Source of the DNA: Dyadobacter sp. LHD-138
Lineage (GTDB): Bacteria; Bacteroidota; Bacteroidia; Cytophagales; Spirosomataceae
Direction of reading: 5' to 3'
Assembly: GCF_030929615.1 (NCBI RefSeq)
Contig: NZ_JAVFVU010000027.1
Span: forward strand, 86,933 to 150,932
Length of the DNA: 64,000 nt
The position numbers and the translations under genes are program-made. Below the pieces are notes generated by a model that was given only the letters and a program-made list of their open reading frames with translations, was not told the DNA's origin and did no database searches. Below, in pieces: positions 17,101 to 26,800 of this stretch; position 1 is the stretch's first letter; each line of letters begins with the position of its first letter.

Positions 17101-17746
17101 AATTACCTTTACACCGGAAGTCGGCTATACAGGTAACCCTACATCGATTACTTATACCGTTCAAGACGGTGAGGGCAATACTTCCAACACTGCGCAACTG
17201 ACCATTACCTACTCCGCCCTGCCAGTTACACTTGTTTCTTTTAGCGCAGGTAAAACAGCAGAGGGTGTTTTGTTAAAATGGACAACTGCGGACGAGAGGG
17301 ATTTCGACCGTTTCGAGATCGAGCAATCGACAGAGCCACAAGCTGGTTTTGTGAAGATCGGTGAGGTAAGAGGGGGCGGTTCGCAATATTCGTTTTTGGA
17401 TGGGGTGGGTCGTGATGAGAGGAGCTACTACCGTTTGAAGATGGTCGATGCGGATGGGACTTACAGCTATTCAAGGATTGTTACTGTGACGAGCTGGAAT
17501 AGGCTGGAATTGTACCGGGTTTATCCTAACCCTTCGTATGGCCGGAGCATATCCATTGCGAGCATCTCTGCGATTGAATCGTACACTGTGTATGATGCTT
17601 CGGGCAGGGAGGTGCCAGTACAGCTGACCAGGGAAGGCGGGAAGCATAAGTTCGCTTTCGGCAAGGATGTTCAGGCTGGGGTTTATGTGATTTCGTACCG
17701 GATAGCCGGGCAAGCATTCAGCCAGCAGTTTGTGCTCAGTTACTGA
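11120..17746 (+). CDS. Giant T9SS-secreted surface protein with thrombospondin type 3 repeats
   Basis: A 2208-aa secreted protein, probably attached to the cell surface. The signal peptide is at residues 1-28 (RILLLHSTFFLLSFCFC...VMAG); the start is ATG 11120 or ATG 11129. About a dozen calcium-binding thrombospondin type 3-like motifs recur (DTDGDGVRDLIDIDDDNDGV and relatives), each followed by a CSDALEGG- or CPDVREAG-type segment. Between them are beta-rich, discoidin/F5-8-like modules with EWFRVE, TQWEVGHY and KYYRYFG; two of these, near residues 120-275 and 1275-1430, are close copies. Two Tandem-95/cadherin-like Ig modules occupy about 1825-2030. The end has the LPVTLVSFSAGKTAEGVLLKW module and a T9SS type A sorting domain (VYPNPSYGRSISIAS, ending QQFVLSY). 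An adhesin or matrix role is likely; no catalytic site was seen. A strong terminator follows. Confidence 0.88.
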   Translation: MPFMKRILLLHSTFFLLSFCFCVQSVMAGNQKRLVSSAYLLLKQSPAGTVLFDGQWYTETVLARLLSGAEKVLATCGGTVGGTEPTDDFDGDGACNGVDFDDDNDGVLDVTEQACVSNASSKSGVTVTKPATINYNFNGNTLANLVDGVDNNTLVIYNPNGTLNNAEWFRVELPSPKVLTQWEVGHYQGQTLFSTTSTYKVQGSQDGTTWTDITGTLIYANNGFGQSTQANSNIATFEQNNIAYKYYRYYGIVGSTGGGWATEFYFTEKNCGDIDGDSDGVVNRFDLDSDGDGCSDALEGGATTNTTADYEFTGVMGENGLDNSLETVADNGIINYTATYRSYAIVSSINACADTDEDGVRDVIDIDDDNDGVLDAVEIGCSQLPSWNVTVCDYTTTGFGTCTDANSLGTLTQHASGTMTYNGLSLNWTNPNTQTSVLSTLNASGGNITGANPPDKSYAVFFEHTFNNLDAGLYTLSAGTIYDGKKIYKVLANGTDSLIYCNNDWTTATPSKEVNFEPNTKLKIIVYENGDLNTRAVINIALKNGSAYPCNNLVDLDTDNDGVPNRFDLDSDGDGCSDALEGGATTTTTADYEFTGVMGENGLDNSLETVADNGIINYTSTYNSYAIASSVNACTDTDGDGVRDLIDIDDDNDGVLDSMEMVAVCNIEAAIPSSVVVAPSTSWGPIAATIDNSGMIGTGISATTDAAVTTSNAWYGADNVTAAAIDYTLPAGSSASYILLWATESSDGTVGGDGPIKDFKVTLTYNNGANSFTSETFTTVKPTGSGTPNYAQKFDFGQTFANVTKISISVLNGWYDSDSPAKNDGWVSTSGTSISSQYNLTLAEFRFGCYELADTDTDNDGIPNRLDLDSDGDGCPDTREAILFNNSDVASIAGDVQNGSGGTVTSTVSTDNAVVPGPYGSNGFADALQSDTDPDKYKYVYTYLFLATLADNNACADEDGDGTPDFEQDIDSDNDGITDATESPSCFFTEAQAMDITEGVSSDFAWNTTNSLARTYDNNLSNFGQVTPAVNIQNKALVTFELPVINTAVIDNVQLAVGAVAFGSGSWQLQGLSMGSIWEPLSTAQTMNAVNTTVTFSNTLQPAKAYHSYRIVGTSNTNVTDNARLAEFSIQYKNYNASRHPVKSGCNSDTDGDGVSNFFDRDSDGDGCPDAVEAGVSGTLVAGEMFNSGTGNVTTDNAVTAGPFGSNGLADPVETVPESGIVNYTSTYNLYTLSASQNACLDTDGDSIKDVVDIDDDNDGIIDIEEENCAGSNTSKTGVTITKPSTINYTFNGAQTLSNLVDAVDANTLVMYNPTGTLSNAEWFRVEFPTPKILTQWEVGHYGGQTLFSTTSTYKIQGSQNGSSWTDISGTLIYANNQIGQSTQTSSNVANFGQNATAFKYYRYFGISGAVGTGWATEFYFKEKNCVDLDTDLDGVPNRLDLDSDGDGCPDVREAGVNPRTDVSSPASGTNNDGGSYGIADVADSQLDTAGADANNDGLNDSVDPDQNGVTNYPSTYTQFAIAGNISLCADTDSDGISDITDIDDDNDGILDAVESPGCFYTAAEAGIIAKVSTALNNDDGTEVDLPFMHDGTTTSVAASNNVININAAVNGTVVYNMEYPTTVRLTSITHYGTTFGTSATAMIQGSNDRTTWDDLMTAAAGATATTKTFTVNNNAANNYRYYRIVKIAGTSTPAITSYEVASVHNTTGYVASAHPKPSCTTDSDGDGIVNHHDLDSDGDGCSDAMEGGSNDGSDAITAADLVHSSMPGGNSGGTAGPVDYNLGTTVDANGVPTLVSGGQVLGSAQDEGSQPANCVPVAPPVAVSDIITNNSPGSASSVNVLTNDAGGDPVNPTTVNLIVAGGGSCADTDTDGDCDELTVPGEGTWTVTSTGVVTFTPETGFVSDPTPITYTVKDNDGETSVPVEITVDNVPVATNDSGSGTYNAAATVNVTANDITGDLVDRATIQITGTATPGDPLVVTGQGTWTVNTATGEITFTPEVGYTGNPTSITYTVQDGEGNTSNTAQLTITYSALPVTLVSFSAGKTAEGVLLKWTTADERDFDRFEIEQSTEPQAGFVKIGEVRGGGSQYSFLDGVGRDERSYYRLKMVDADGTYSYSRIVTVTSWNRLELYRVYPNPSYGRSISIASISAIESYTVYDASGREVPVQLTREGGKHKFAFGKDVQAGVYVISYRIAGQAFSQQFVLSY
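11971..12245 (+). repeat. Direct repeat copy A inside the giant gene
   Basis: This ~275-bp stretch encodes a TSP3 motif, the DALEGGATT segment and the next TSP3 motif. It is nearly identical at DNA level to the segment starting at 12817, offset by exactly 846 bp (282 codons). The synonymous sites match too, so the duplication is recent compared with the other repeat units of the gene. Confidence 0.8.
12817..13091 (+). repeat. Direct repeat copy B inside the giant gene
   Basis: Partner of 11971-12245. The 846-bp offset keeps frame, so recombination between the copies would delete or add one 282-residue unit without breaking the gene. Confidence 0.8.
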
Positions 17747-17765
17747 TCTATTCTGACTAACGAAG

Positions 17766-17797
17766 AGCCGCCGGGGAATAGCCTCCGGCGGCTTTTG
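17766..17797 (+). terminator. Strong intrinsic terminator of the giant gene
   Basis: AGCCGCCGG (17766-17774) pairs with CCGGCGGCT (17785-17793) and is followed by TTTT. It lies 20 bp after the stop of the 2208-aa gene. Confidence 0.85.
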
Positions 17798-17885
17798 GTT
17801 TTATGACAAAAATCATATCATTCGAAGTTGAAATGTGGATTAATTTGCGAAATTGTCAGTGTAGTTTGGAACGAGATAGTTCTTG

Positions 17886-18103
17886 ATGCCTAAATATTTA
17901 CTTTCTTCTTTATACTTTATTGCAGTATTGCCGTGCTATGGCTTTCAACGGGTTTGGCCAAAGTATTCTCTCGGGCAATTTACAGACGAAAACGGCCTCC
18001 CCCAGAATAGCATACAGGACCTGGTTTTGGGAATTTCGGGTTTATCTGGATCGCGACCCAGGGCGGTTTGGTTCGGTTCGATGGTCAAAAAATGGTGACT
18101 TAG
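17886..18103 (+). pseudogene. Frameshifted N-terminus of a propeller-type sensor protein
   Basis: An ATG-started frame has a signal-like leader and then KYSLGQFTDENGLPQNSIQD, the characteristic opening of two-component-regulator propeller proteins. The frame then loses sense, while the next frame continues with GFIWIATQGGLVRFDGQKM, exactly the following propeller blade. A one-base deletion near 18030 therefore breaks the gene, and a stop follows at 18101-18103. The missing remainder would normally be the rest of the propeller plus a signalling domain. This stub sits directly in front of an intact 7TMR-DISM regulator, so it may be a relict of an earlier regulator of the neighbouring surface-protein genes. 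Confidence 0.8.
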
Positions 18104-18729
18104 CCAAAAAAAGTATTGTCAGAATGCAGTTTTGAAAGGAAAGGTTGACTGGAGATTTCGGTGCCTGTGACCATCTGAATACGGAAATCGAGGTCATATA
18201 AAATCGGACATTGAAATTAATTACAAATGATTGATTAATAAAGAAATACACCAGGGTTGAACGATTTTTCAAAGTGGTCATTTTGCCGCGGAATCCACTG
18301 GTCCGGGTATCCGAATTCTCCAGTCTAATGTGAAGAAAACCTTGTGGGGACGAATTGGGAGACCCTGAATCTTATCCGTTGGAAAAAAGTTTTTGGAGAG
18401 CAGGTTCTCTTTCTCTCCGGGTCATTATCATCCGTGTTTTTCTATATGTCCATGGAACACGCCTTCCTGTCGATCGATGGAGGCTAACTCGAAATTTTCG
18501 GGGGCGAACCCAGATGACAGGAATGGAATGATAGGCAGGAAACTCTCCAAAACAGACTAGATTGATTCAAGCAAAAACCTGGATAAGTCCTATGCGCTCT
18601 ACAACTTTTAGAATTGATCCGAGATTTATGATGTACAGAACGTCTTTAAAAAGCTTTAAAAGGAGTAAAAGGATCTTTTCTGGATTCATTAGCTTTTCCT
18701 ATGCAGAATAGATTTATAATTTTCTAAGT
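18104..18729. other. Decayed sequence without an intact gene
   Basis: No open frame of useful length. Short protein-like scraps appear on the plus strand, for example one ending EHAFLSIDGG followed by a stop and LEIF. They may be further pieces of the propeller-sensor pseudogene, but I cannot align them with confidence. Confidence 0.4.
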
Positions 18730-18737
18730 TATATTTG
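18730..18737 (+). promoter_or_regulatory. Bacteroidota-type -7 element TATATTTG
   Basis: TATATTTG matches the Bacteroidota -7 consensus TAnnTTTG and lies 65 bp before the TTG proposed as start of the 7TMR-DISM regulator. No clear TTTG -33 element stands 17-21 bp upstream, so the call is tentative. Confidence 0.4.
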
Positions 18738-18801
18738 TATTTTCGGGAATTCGCTTATTGTACCCAACAGATTTGATTTCAAAGAGGTAGCAAAACTTCC
18801 C

Positions 18802-20610
18802 TTGATCGCTTTTTGTTTTTATTGCTTACCAGCCGCTGCATTGAACCTGACCTACTTCTTCTTTTGCATATTGTTAACTTTTCAAGTTGTCGGACAGCCG
18901 GTATATACCTTGAATGACAGCACTTCAGTTTCTACTGATCAATACGAGATCCTGCCCGATCGCGGCTACACGTTCGATCAGATCCTGGCCAATCCTTCAT
19001 TGCCATTCAGTGCAGAAGATTCGCTCCGGCTTGCCGAAATACCAGTTTACTGGCTGAGAGTAAAGGTCAATAACCCTTACGGTTACGCAAGGTCTTACGA
19101 CGTGCGGGTAGAGCCTTTGATGGACAATACGTTATATAATTTCGACTATAATGCGGGAAAATGGGTAGGGTATAGGGCGGGTATTCTGACTGAATCAAAG
19201 TATAATCGGCGCATTCAGGGAATCATGCCCTGTGTCTTACAGGCTAAAATGGTTAATACGCTGTATGTCAGAGTCGAGGTGTCATCGCTCAGGAAGTTTG
19301 GCTATGTACTGAAACGCAAAATTCAGTTCAACAGAAAAAATAGCGTTCTTGGCAAGGAAGAAAATTTAAGGATCGCATGGATGGTGGCGATAACGGTTCT
19401 TTTTCTCTTTTTTCTAAATAACGTATATATCTATTTCAGTTTCCGGGACAAAACCGTTTTATACTATCTCATCGCTCAACTGGGCGGAATAATCTATATC
19501 ACTTCTTACAGGCACTTTTTTTCCCTCATCTTTTATTGCCCGGTTTTCACTTTCTGGATAAAGCCCAGCGGTTGGCTTGATTACTATGATCTGAATTACC
19601 TCCTGATGCATATAGGCATACTAGGCATTATGTATGGTCTTGTACAATTCACCCGATCGTTTTTTGATACAAAAAGGACACTTCCGGTACTCAATACGGT
19701 TTTGAAACGTGGACTGATTGTATATGTTTCGATCACGACCGTTATCATATTGATTAATTCGATGGTATTTTATCTGGAACATTACACCAGATCGTTTGAG
19801 AATTTATTTGCGCTTTTTCTCATTCTCATTATTTTGTCGACCTGTGTCGCGGGTTATCTCAGGAAACTCCCGGCAGCTGGTTCCTTTTTGCTGGCCAATA
19901 TGCTGCCACTGGTTTTCATGGTCGGCACTACGCTTTTTCACGTATTGGTGGGGGTCAATGACAGTGATAACACGTTTCTTCCGGATATGGCCATTATCGC
20001 CCAGTCGCTGGGGTTTTCGATCGCTCTGGTCGCCCGGACGCGACTGATTCAAAGCGACCTGAAGGTGAAAGAAATGCAAGCCAGGCAACTGGAATTTGAT
20101 CTGCGCGAACTGACGCTCGCCCAAAGATTGACTGAGATGGAAAATCAAAAGATCAACGCTGAAATTCTTGTGGAAAAAAGCAGAAACGAATTGTTGCATC
20201 ATAATCTGGAAGCAAACCGTCGTGAACTCGCATCGACGACGCTTTATATCGTCCAAAAAAACAAGATGCTGGCAGATCTAAAAAAACAAATTCATGAGTC
20301 AAATCAACAGTTTCCCGACAATAAACATCAGGGGCTAGACGGAGTTAAAGCTATCCTTAACAGTAACCTTTACCTGGATTCCGATTGGGCAAAATTCAAA
20401 CTGCATTTTGAACAGGTTCATCCACGCTTCTTTGAAGACTTATATGTTAAACACCCGAGCCTGACCAAAAATGAAATACGCATATACGCCTATTTTCATA
20501 TGAAACTCGCCACGAAGGAGATTGCTTCCCTGCTCAACATTGACCCTGCCAGTGTTCGCCGTGCCAAAACACGGCTGTACAAAAAAATGGCACTTCCCGA
20601 AGATGAGTGA
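18802..20610 (+). CDS. 7TMR-DISM membrane sensor with C-terminal LuxR-like helix-turn-helix
   Basis: A ~600-aa membrane-bound regulator. The N-terminal ~190 residues are an extracytoplasmic beta domain of the 7TMR-DISM extracellular type 2 kind (EIPVYWLRVKVNNPYGYARS). About seven transmembrane helices follow at about residues 190-410. A coiled coil (about 415-510) is rich in Glu/Lys/Leu and leads to a C-terminal domain with TKNEIRIYAYFHMKLATKEI and ASLLNIDPASVRRAKTRLYK, a LuxR/GerE-like DNA-binding helix-turn-helix. Extracellular signal binding would thus drive transcription directly from the membrane. No in-frame ATG exists near the front; I used TTG 18802, with TTG 18841 as alternative giving a clean signal peptide. 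It stands between two giant T9SS proteins transcribed the same way and is a candidate regulator of them. Confidence 0.82.
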   Translation: MIAFCFYCLPAAALNLTYFFFCILLTFQVVGQPVYTLNDSTSVSTDQYEILPDRGYTFDQILANPSLPFSAEDSLRLAEIPVYWLRVKVNNPYGYARSYDVRVEPLMDNTLYNFDYNAGKWVGYRAGILTESKYNRRIQGIMPCVLQAKMVNTLYVRVEVSSLRKFGYVLKRKIQFNRKNSVLGKEENLRIAWMVAITVLFLFFLNNVYIYFSFRDKTVLYYLIAQLGGIIYITSYRHFFSLIFYCPVFTFWIKPSGWLDYYDLNYLLMHIGILGIMYGLVQFTRSFFDTKRTLPVLNTVLKRGLIVYVSITTVIILINSMVFYLEHYTRSFENLFALFLILIILSTCVAGYLRKLPAAGSFLLANMLPLVFMVGTTLFHVLVGVNDSDNTFLPDMAIIAQSLGFSIALVARTRLIQSDLKVKEMQARQLEFDLRELTLAQRLTEMENQKINAEILVEKSRNELLHHNLEANRRELASTTLYIVQKNKMLADLKKQIHESNQQFPDNKHQGLDGVKAILNSNLYLDSDWAKFKLHFEQVHPRFFEDLYVKHPSLTKNEIRIYAYFHMKLATKEIASLLNIDPASVRRAKTRLYKKMALPEDE

Positions 20611-20826
20611 GCCACTCAGTTAGAGTAACCTTTCCATTATCCGCTCAAATCACCACCAAAACGTCAATTTTTGGCCAAAAACTGAAATTTTAATCGTTTT
20701 GTCTACACTTTGTCTACGGTCGGTTTTAGGCTTTTGGTTATATAAAGCGCTGTTTTACACCACGGCTTCCCCTTCCCCGTGGTTGGCAAAAAGCGGTAAT
20801 TCCTTCTTTATACGACATTCGGCATT

Positions 20827-23800
20827 ATGACAAAATTCTCCTCTCTATCAGTAGGTTTTAAACGGACTTTCGGCCAAAGATTTGTCCTGTTTTTAACGGC
20901 GTTGCTATACGCACACCACACATGCTCACAGACAGCTGCCGTTATTACAAACTGCAATAACGAGATGCCCGCCTCACTCACTTTTACGGTGCCCAGCCAA
21001 TATTCTGGCGCCACCTGGTTCAACAACACTAAACCCCATCTTGGCTCGCTCGGATCCGGCAAGACTTTAACCATCACCAATAACTTCTCCGACACGTATA
21101 GCTACATACCCCAGGGAGGAAGCCAAAACGAAACAGTTGAGATACTACGTGTCAAATACCCCAATGCGGACTTCACAGCGCTATCGACTTGTCTGACAGA
21201 AGCTGCCAGATTTGAGGCGAACGGCGCCTGCATCGGGAACGCATTTAAGGGAAACGGAACTTCTTCCGGGGCTGCTTCTGCGGCAGATATGTATCCTACC
21301 AAACAGATTGATTTCATAACCCTTGCTGCCTGGGTCAAATGGGACGGAAACATTACAAACGGCGTATCCCAAGCCATCATGATGAACGGGAACAGCGGCA
21401 ACTCGGGCTATGGGTTGTATATCGATGGTCCGACAAAAAACCTGACGATTCTGCTTGGCGGCGTTGCCTATCTGACTAGCAGCGTCAAATTGACGACCAA
21501 CAAATGGCAACACGTAGCCATAGTCCGTAATAATGGCACCTGGCTATTGTATGTCGACGGCCTATATTATCCTCTGAGCACTCCCACCGCCGCACCGTAT
21601 ACGCCGGGGGCATATGCGAGCGGTAGGTTTTCTGTGGGCCAAAACGCCTCCGGCACCGAAAATTTCAGCGGGTTTATCGATGAAGTAGCCATTTGGGAAA
21701 GAGCGCTCAATATGGCTGAGATCAACGGACTGCGTGCCGATGTCTGTTATTCATCGCCAACAGGCAGCTGGAACTTCAACGAAAGCGGCGGGGCACAGGC
21801 GTTCGATGGAAGCGGTAAAAATCTGCACCTGACCCTGGCAAATGCGCAGCGGGTTTCGCAGGTTACATACGCCTGGGATTTTGGCGACGGAACCTATCAG
21901 ACAACGGATAACGTGGCGATCAGCCATCAATATGCTACCCATGGCACGAAGACGGTGACATTGACGGTTACCGATATTACAGGCTGCTCGTCCAGAACCA
22001 GTCAGGTCATTTCTGTCGTACAATCTCCCGCAAGTTTCCCTGTAACGGCGACCATTTCTTCCACCGAGGTGTGCGCTGGAACCTCGATCAACCTTTCGGC
22101 ATCGAGCATTCCTTCCATTTACCAAAGTGATTTTAACGGCAATTTGAATGCATGGCAATTGGGTGAAGTATGGCGGCAAAATACCCATTACATAGGCTCC
22201 GGACCTGCCTACGCACTAAACACGCTCGTCTCGATCACGGCCATCAACCGGACGATCAACTCGACTTTGACATCGCCCGCTTTCAGCACTGTGGGATTGA
22301 CAAGTGTTTCTGTTTTTCTCACCCATTTTTTAAGAAACGAGAATGCATCAAGCGCCTCGGTCGAGGCCTCTTCGGACGGAAATAACTGGACAACCCTGGT
22401 TACTTACACCGATCAGTACCGCGAAGGAGGACTAAACAAGTTTAAAACGGAGGAAATTGCGCTTCCGACCGCATTTGAGAATAAGGAAAAGGTGTACATG
22501 CGGTTCAGGTATGTCGACACCAAAGGCAATTCACAATTCAATTACTGGATGATACAGAGCATGACCGTGCGTCTTGCCGGGTATCGGTGGACCTCCGTTC
22601 CCAGGGGCTATACATCCAATTTACAAAGTGAGCAATCTATCGTGCCGTTGGTGACGACAACTTACAGTGTTTCAGCCAGCAATGGCTGCGGGGGGGCAGC
22701 AAGCCAGGTAACGGTTAGGGTGAAGCCGGTACCCGCGGCAACGACTACGGTCCCGACAAGCGTTTGCCAGTATAATGCATCCAATATCACGCTGACAGGC
22801 TCAGGGGCAGAAGCACCATATACTTTCAACTATCGTCACTTTCATGGCGGAGCGAGTGACCATTCGATCTCAACCGGCCCGGGAAACTCGGCGTCCATCC
22901 CGCTTGAAACTGAATCCCCAGGAGGTTTTACCTATTTACTGCTTAGTGTCTCCAGTGTAAATGGTTGTACCCGCAATTATAGTGATGTGAATATGTCGGG
23001 AGTCATCAAGGGATCGGCGAGTGGATTTGTGCAAGTGAACTCCGACAATATATGTACAGGTGATCAGACCACCGTATCCATCGGTGTCATAGGCGGGGAT
23101 TTACCCTATACCATCAATTACAGTACGCCTGAGAGTGCTAATCAGGTTTATGTAGGCCGAAGCATAGACATTCCCCTGAAAACAAATTCTCAGGGAACAC
23201 AGACCTACAAGATAACAAGCATTTCCAGCGCCACCGGATGTGTCGTGAACTATACGGCCGATAATCAACCAACCGAAATAGTCACAGTCAAACAAAGTCC
23301 TGCGGTGTTTGTTGCTTCTGACACTGATATTTTTTGCGATACGCCTATTAAGTTGACAGCCTCCGGAGCCGACAGCTATAAATGGTTCCCTGCCATTGGG
23401 CTTGACACAAACACCGGAGATAGGGTCGAAGCTTCGCCGGATGAAACAACCATTTACAGAGTTACCGGTACGGTGGACGGCTGCAGTACGGCAGCAACTA
23501 AAATTGTCAATTCTTCCAAACTAACGATCACCAGGCAGCCGACCATATCCAGTACAGAGATTTGTGCCGGAACACCTGTCACGCTTACAGGCGGTGAAAG
23601 TACGTACTCAGGGGGTTTTATATATGAAGAAGATTTTAATAGCGAAGCCAGATTGGTGAACTGGACGTCAGAGATGGAGACGACCTTAGCGGCTAATCAA
23701 AATTGGGCGATTGTTCCAGATAAATACTCTTTTTTTGGAAAAAAGGAAGCGGGCAGCAGTTTTGTTTTCATTAAGAGTCAACCTTCAACTAGTTCCGAGC

Positions 23801-26800
23801 GGACCACCCGGACTTTAAAATCACCCGCTATCAGCACACTGGGTTATACAAACATTGCCCTTACGGTTAATGAAGTAGCCATACTCAATACGAATCCCAA
23901 CACCGTGAACAGGGTACAGCTTTCACTGGATGGAGTTTCCTGGACGGATGTTTTTGTAAGAAAAGATGGCCTTACCGCTGAAAATGGCATTGTTTTTTTT
24001 AACACAAGAATCGAAGTACCGGCCACCTTCGAAAATAAACCGGCTATCTATATCCGCTTTTTCTCCCATCTGGAATTCGGACTTCCATCTGGAGTCACTC
24101 CTTATGCGTGGGGAATAAACAATGTCAGAATGACCTATTCCAGACCAGCTTACTGGCGTTGGCATCAATTTTCTATTTATGTAAATGAAATTCTCCCAAA
24201 TCCTTCGGTAATCAGGCCGGAGAAGTCTGTGGAAATTCAGGCGTTTACTACAACTCCTAATGGATGTGCCAAGGCTCTTTCTTCGCAAGTAGTTACTGTC
24301 AACCCCATTCCCGAGGTGGCTATCGACCCGGTGATACGCGTTGAAGCCCGGACGAATACCCAGACCGCCCAAATCCCGTACACCAAAGTAGCCGGCGATC
24401 CGGACCGGTATTCGCTTTTTGCCGGGGCAAGAAAGCTGCCTGGATTCCTGGAAGAAAGAAATTTCCAGTTTCCTGCACCTAATGTTTTTGGTGTTAATGT
24501 TCCCCCGGCTATCGCGACATATGATTTTATTTTCAGGGCAGGTAATAGCGCGGGATGCGTTGGTAAAGACGTCAATTTCAGCATTATGGTAGGAAGCGGG
24601 AATGCATTGCTGTCCGCTCTTACACTAAGTACCGGGCCGCTCTCGCCCGCATTTGAGCCCGCACTTTCCAATTATGACGAAGTTATCGTTCGCGCAGGAA
24701 TGGAGTCCGTGACGGTAACCGCAACAGTCGAGCATCCGGCAGCTACGCTTACGATCAATGATGTGGCCGCGGTAAGCGGTGTACCAACCGTAGTGCCGTT
24801 GGATGGCCCCTTTGGCCAGAATATGATATCCGTAAAAGTGACTTCGGAGGCGGGTACTGAAACGGTCTATACCATGCGGGTCAAAAGGGCAGCGAATCTG
24901 GACAATGCCAATCATGAACAGTCAAACGCCAAAGTGGCTTATTCGCTCCGGCAATTGGCCAGCACCTATCTGCATCGCGGGGTTGAGCCTCCTGAGCCGG
25001 TACCCGGTTTTACCAACGCGCCCTTACCGGTCATCCGGGTTCGCCGTCCTGTCGACGATGCCCAGCTGGACATCGGTTTCGATGCACACGGCCAGCTGGA
25101 TACACTTACTATGCTTCGCTTTGCTGGAGCCGATGACCTTTTTGTTCCTGTCTGGTATGATCAGAGTGGGTTTGATTTCGATGCTGTTCAAACCGAACCA
25201 AACAGCCAGCCGCGCATTGCGCATACCGGAACAGTCGATCGGAAGAACGGTGCGCCCACATTATATTTCACCGGCTCAACAACCAGCAATACCTACCTGA
25301 CTTCACCACCCTTCCAGGGTTTTGCAGAGAGGTTTTCAATCTTCGCAGTGGCCGGCGTCAGGACAGATCAGCCCTCAGGCCTTAATGGGCTGCTGAGCAA
25401 AGCGTCTGAAGGCAAGCCTGCTCCCTGGGATATATCAGGAGGCACATTCAAGATTGGCAACGGAACCGACGAATTGTCAACTGTTAATCTGACAAAACCC
25501 TTCACTGCGGCCAATCCGTTTGCTACATGGTTATTTATCGGTGAACAACTTGGTTTCGGCGGCACATTTCTGAATAACACCCCGAATGGTAACTCCCAGG
25601 ACAGCCATCCGGCTTATGCTGATGGTATGACCCCGGTAGTAATTGGTTCCGATCAGCAGGGAATATCCAGGCTAAACGGCTGGATCAGTGAATTGATCCT
25701 ATTGGATCAATCACGTCAATACGATCTGATGGAGAACCAGATGCAAACCTATATCGGCCCAGCCATCACTTCGTTCACACCTTCGTCCGGTGATGGGCCG
25801 GTAGGGATAACGATCCACGGACACAATTTTATCGGCGTTGAAACCGTCAGCATCGGCGGTGTGGCCGTAGCATCGTTCCAGGTAGTCAATGAAAATTTGA
25901 TCATCGCCCAGAAGACGCAACCCGGTGGAGGGGATCTGCAAGTGACAACTGCCTATGGCACAGCCAGTAAGAGGGGATTTTTCTATGGCTCTCCCCCGGG
26001 AAATGCCCTGCGTTTCGACGGGGCCGACGACTATGTGCAGCTCAATAATAAGATCTCTAGTGCCGACTTTACCATTGAACTCTGGATCAGAACGGATGTC
26101 GATTCCAAAACAGGTACAGATGCTTACAACGGCTCCATTCTGCTGGATTCCGATGTAAGCGGACCAGCTAATGATTTCGTCCTGAGCATTCTCAACAACA
26201 GAGTTGCTTTTCTTGACGGAAGTGCTAACGTGAATGCCTATGGAGTAACAGACGTTACGGATGGCAGATGGCACCATGTTGCGGTTGTACGAGAGGCAGG
26301 TCAAAATGTGAAGATTTATCTGGACTACAACCTGGAAGTGACCGGCGTTGCGGGAGCCGATATGCTGAATGTAAACCCTAATATCTTCCTGGGAGGAAAT
26401 CCGAATAATCCGGATATTTCCTTTGATGGTTGGATGGACGAACTACGGATATGGAACGAAGCTCTTCCTATAGAGTTTTTAACCGCATTCCGGTCAGATG
26501 TCGTACCCCCGGATCATCCTATACTGGCCGCCTACCATTCGTTCGATGTGCAGACACTTACCAATACCATTGAACTGGAAGACCTGACCGGTTCTGCCGA
26601 CGCAGGCACGCTGTATAATTTTGATCCATCCGGTAGCCATTGGGTAGAAAGCTACGCCATGGTGGTTCCCGATACTTCCCCTGCGGTGAAAGATATTTCA
26701 GAAAATGGATTCACGGCACACTGGAACCCCTCACCTGTTGGTACAACTGAAATATATCAGGTTTTTTTGTCGACAGACCCAACCTTTCCTTTTCCCGGAC

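Noticed and set aside
11240..17717. Many antisense and alternate-frame ORFs of 60-200 codons inside the first giant gene
   Set aside because: They are shadows of the repetitive Asp/Gly/Thr-rich coding sequence; none has a leader, family motif or continuity past the repeats.
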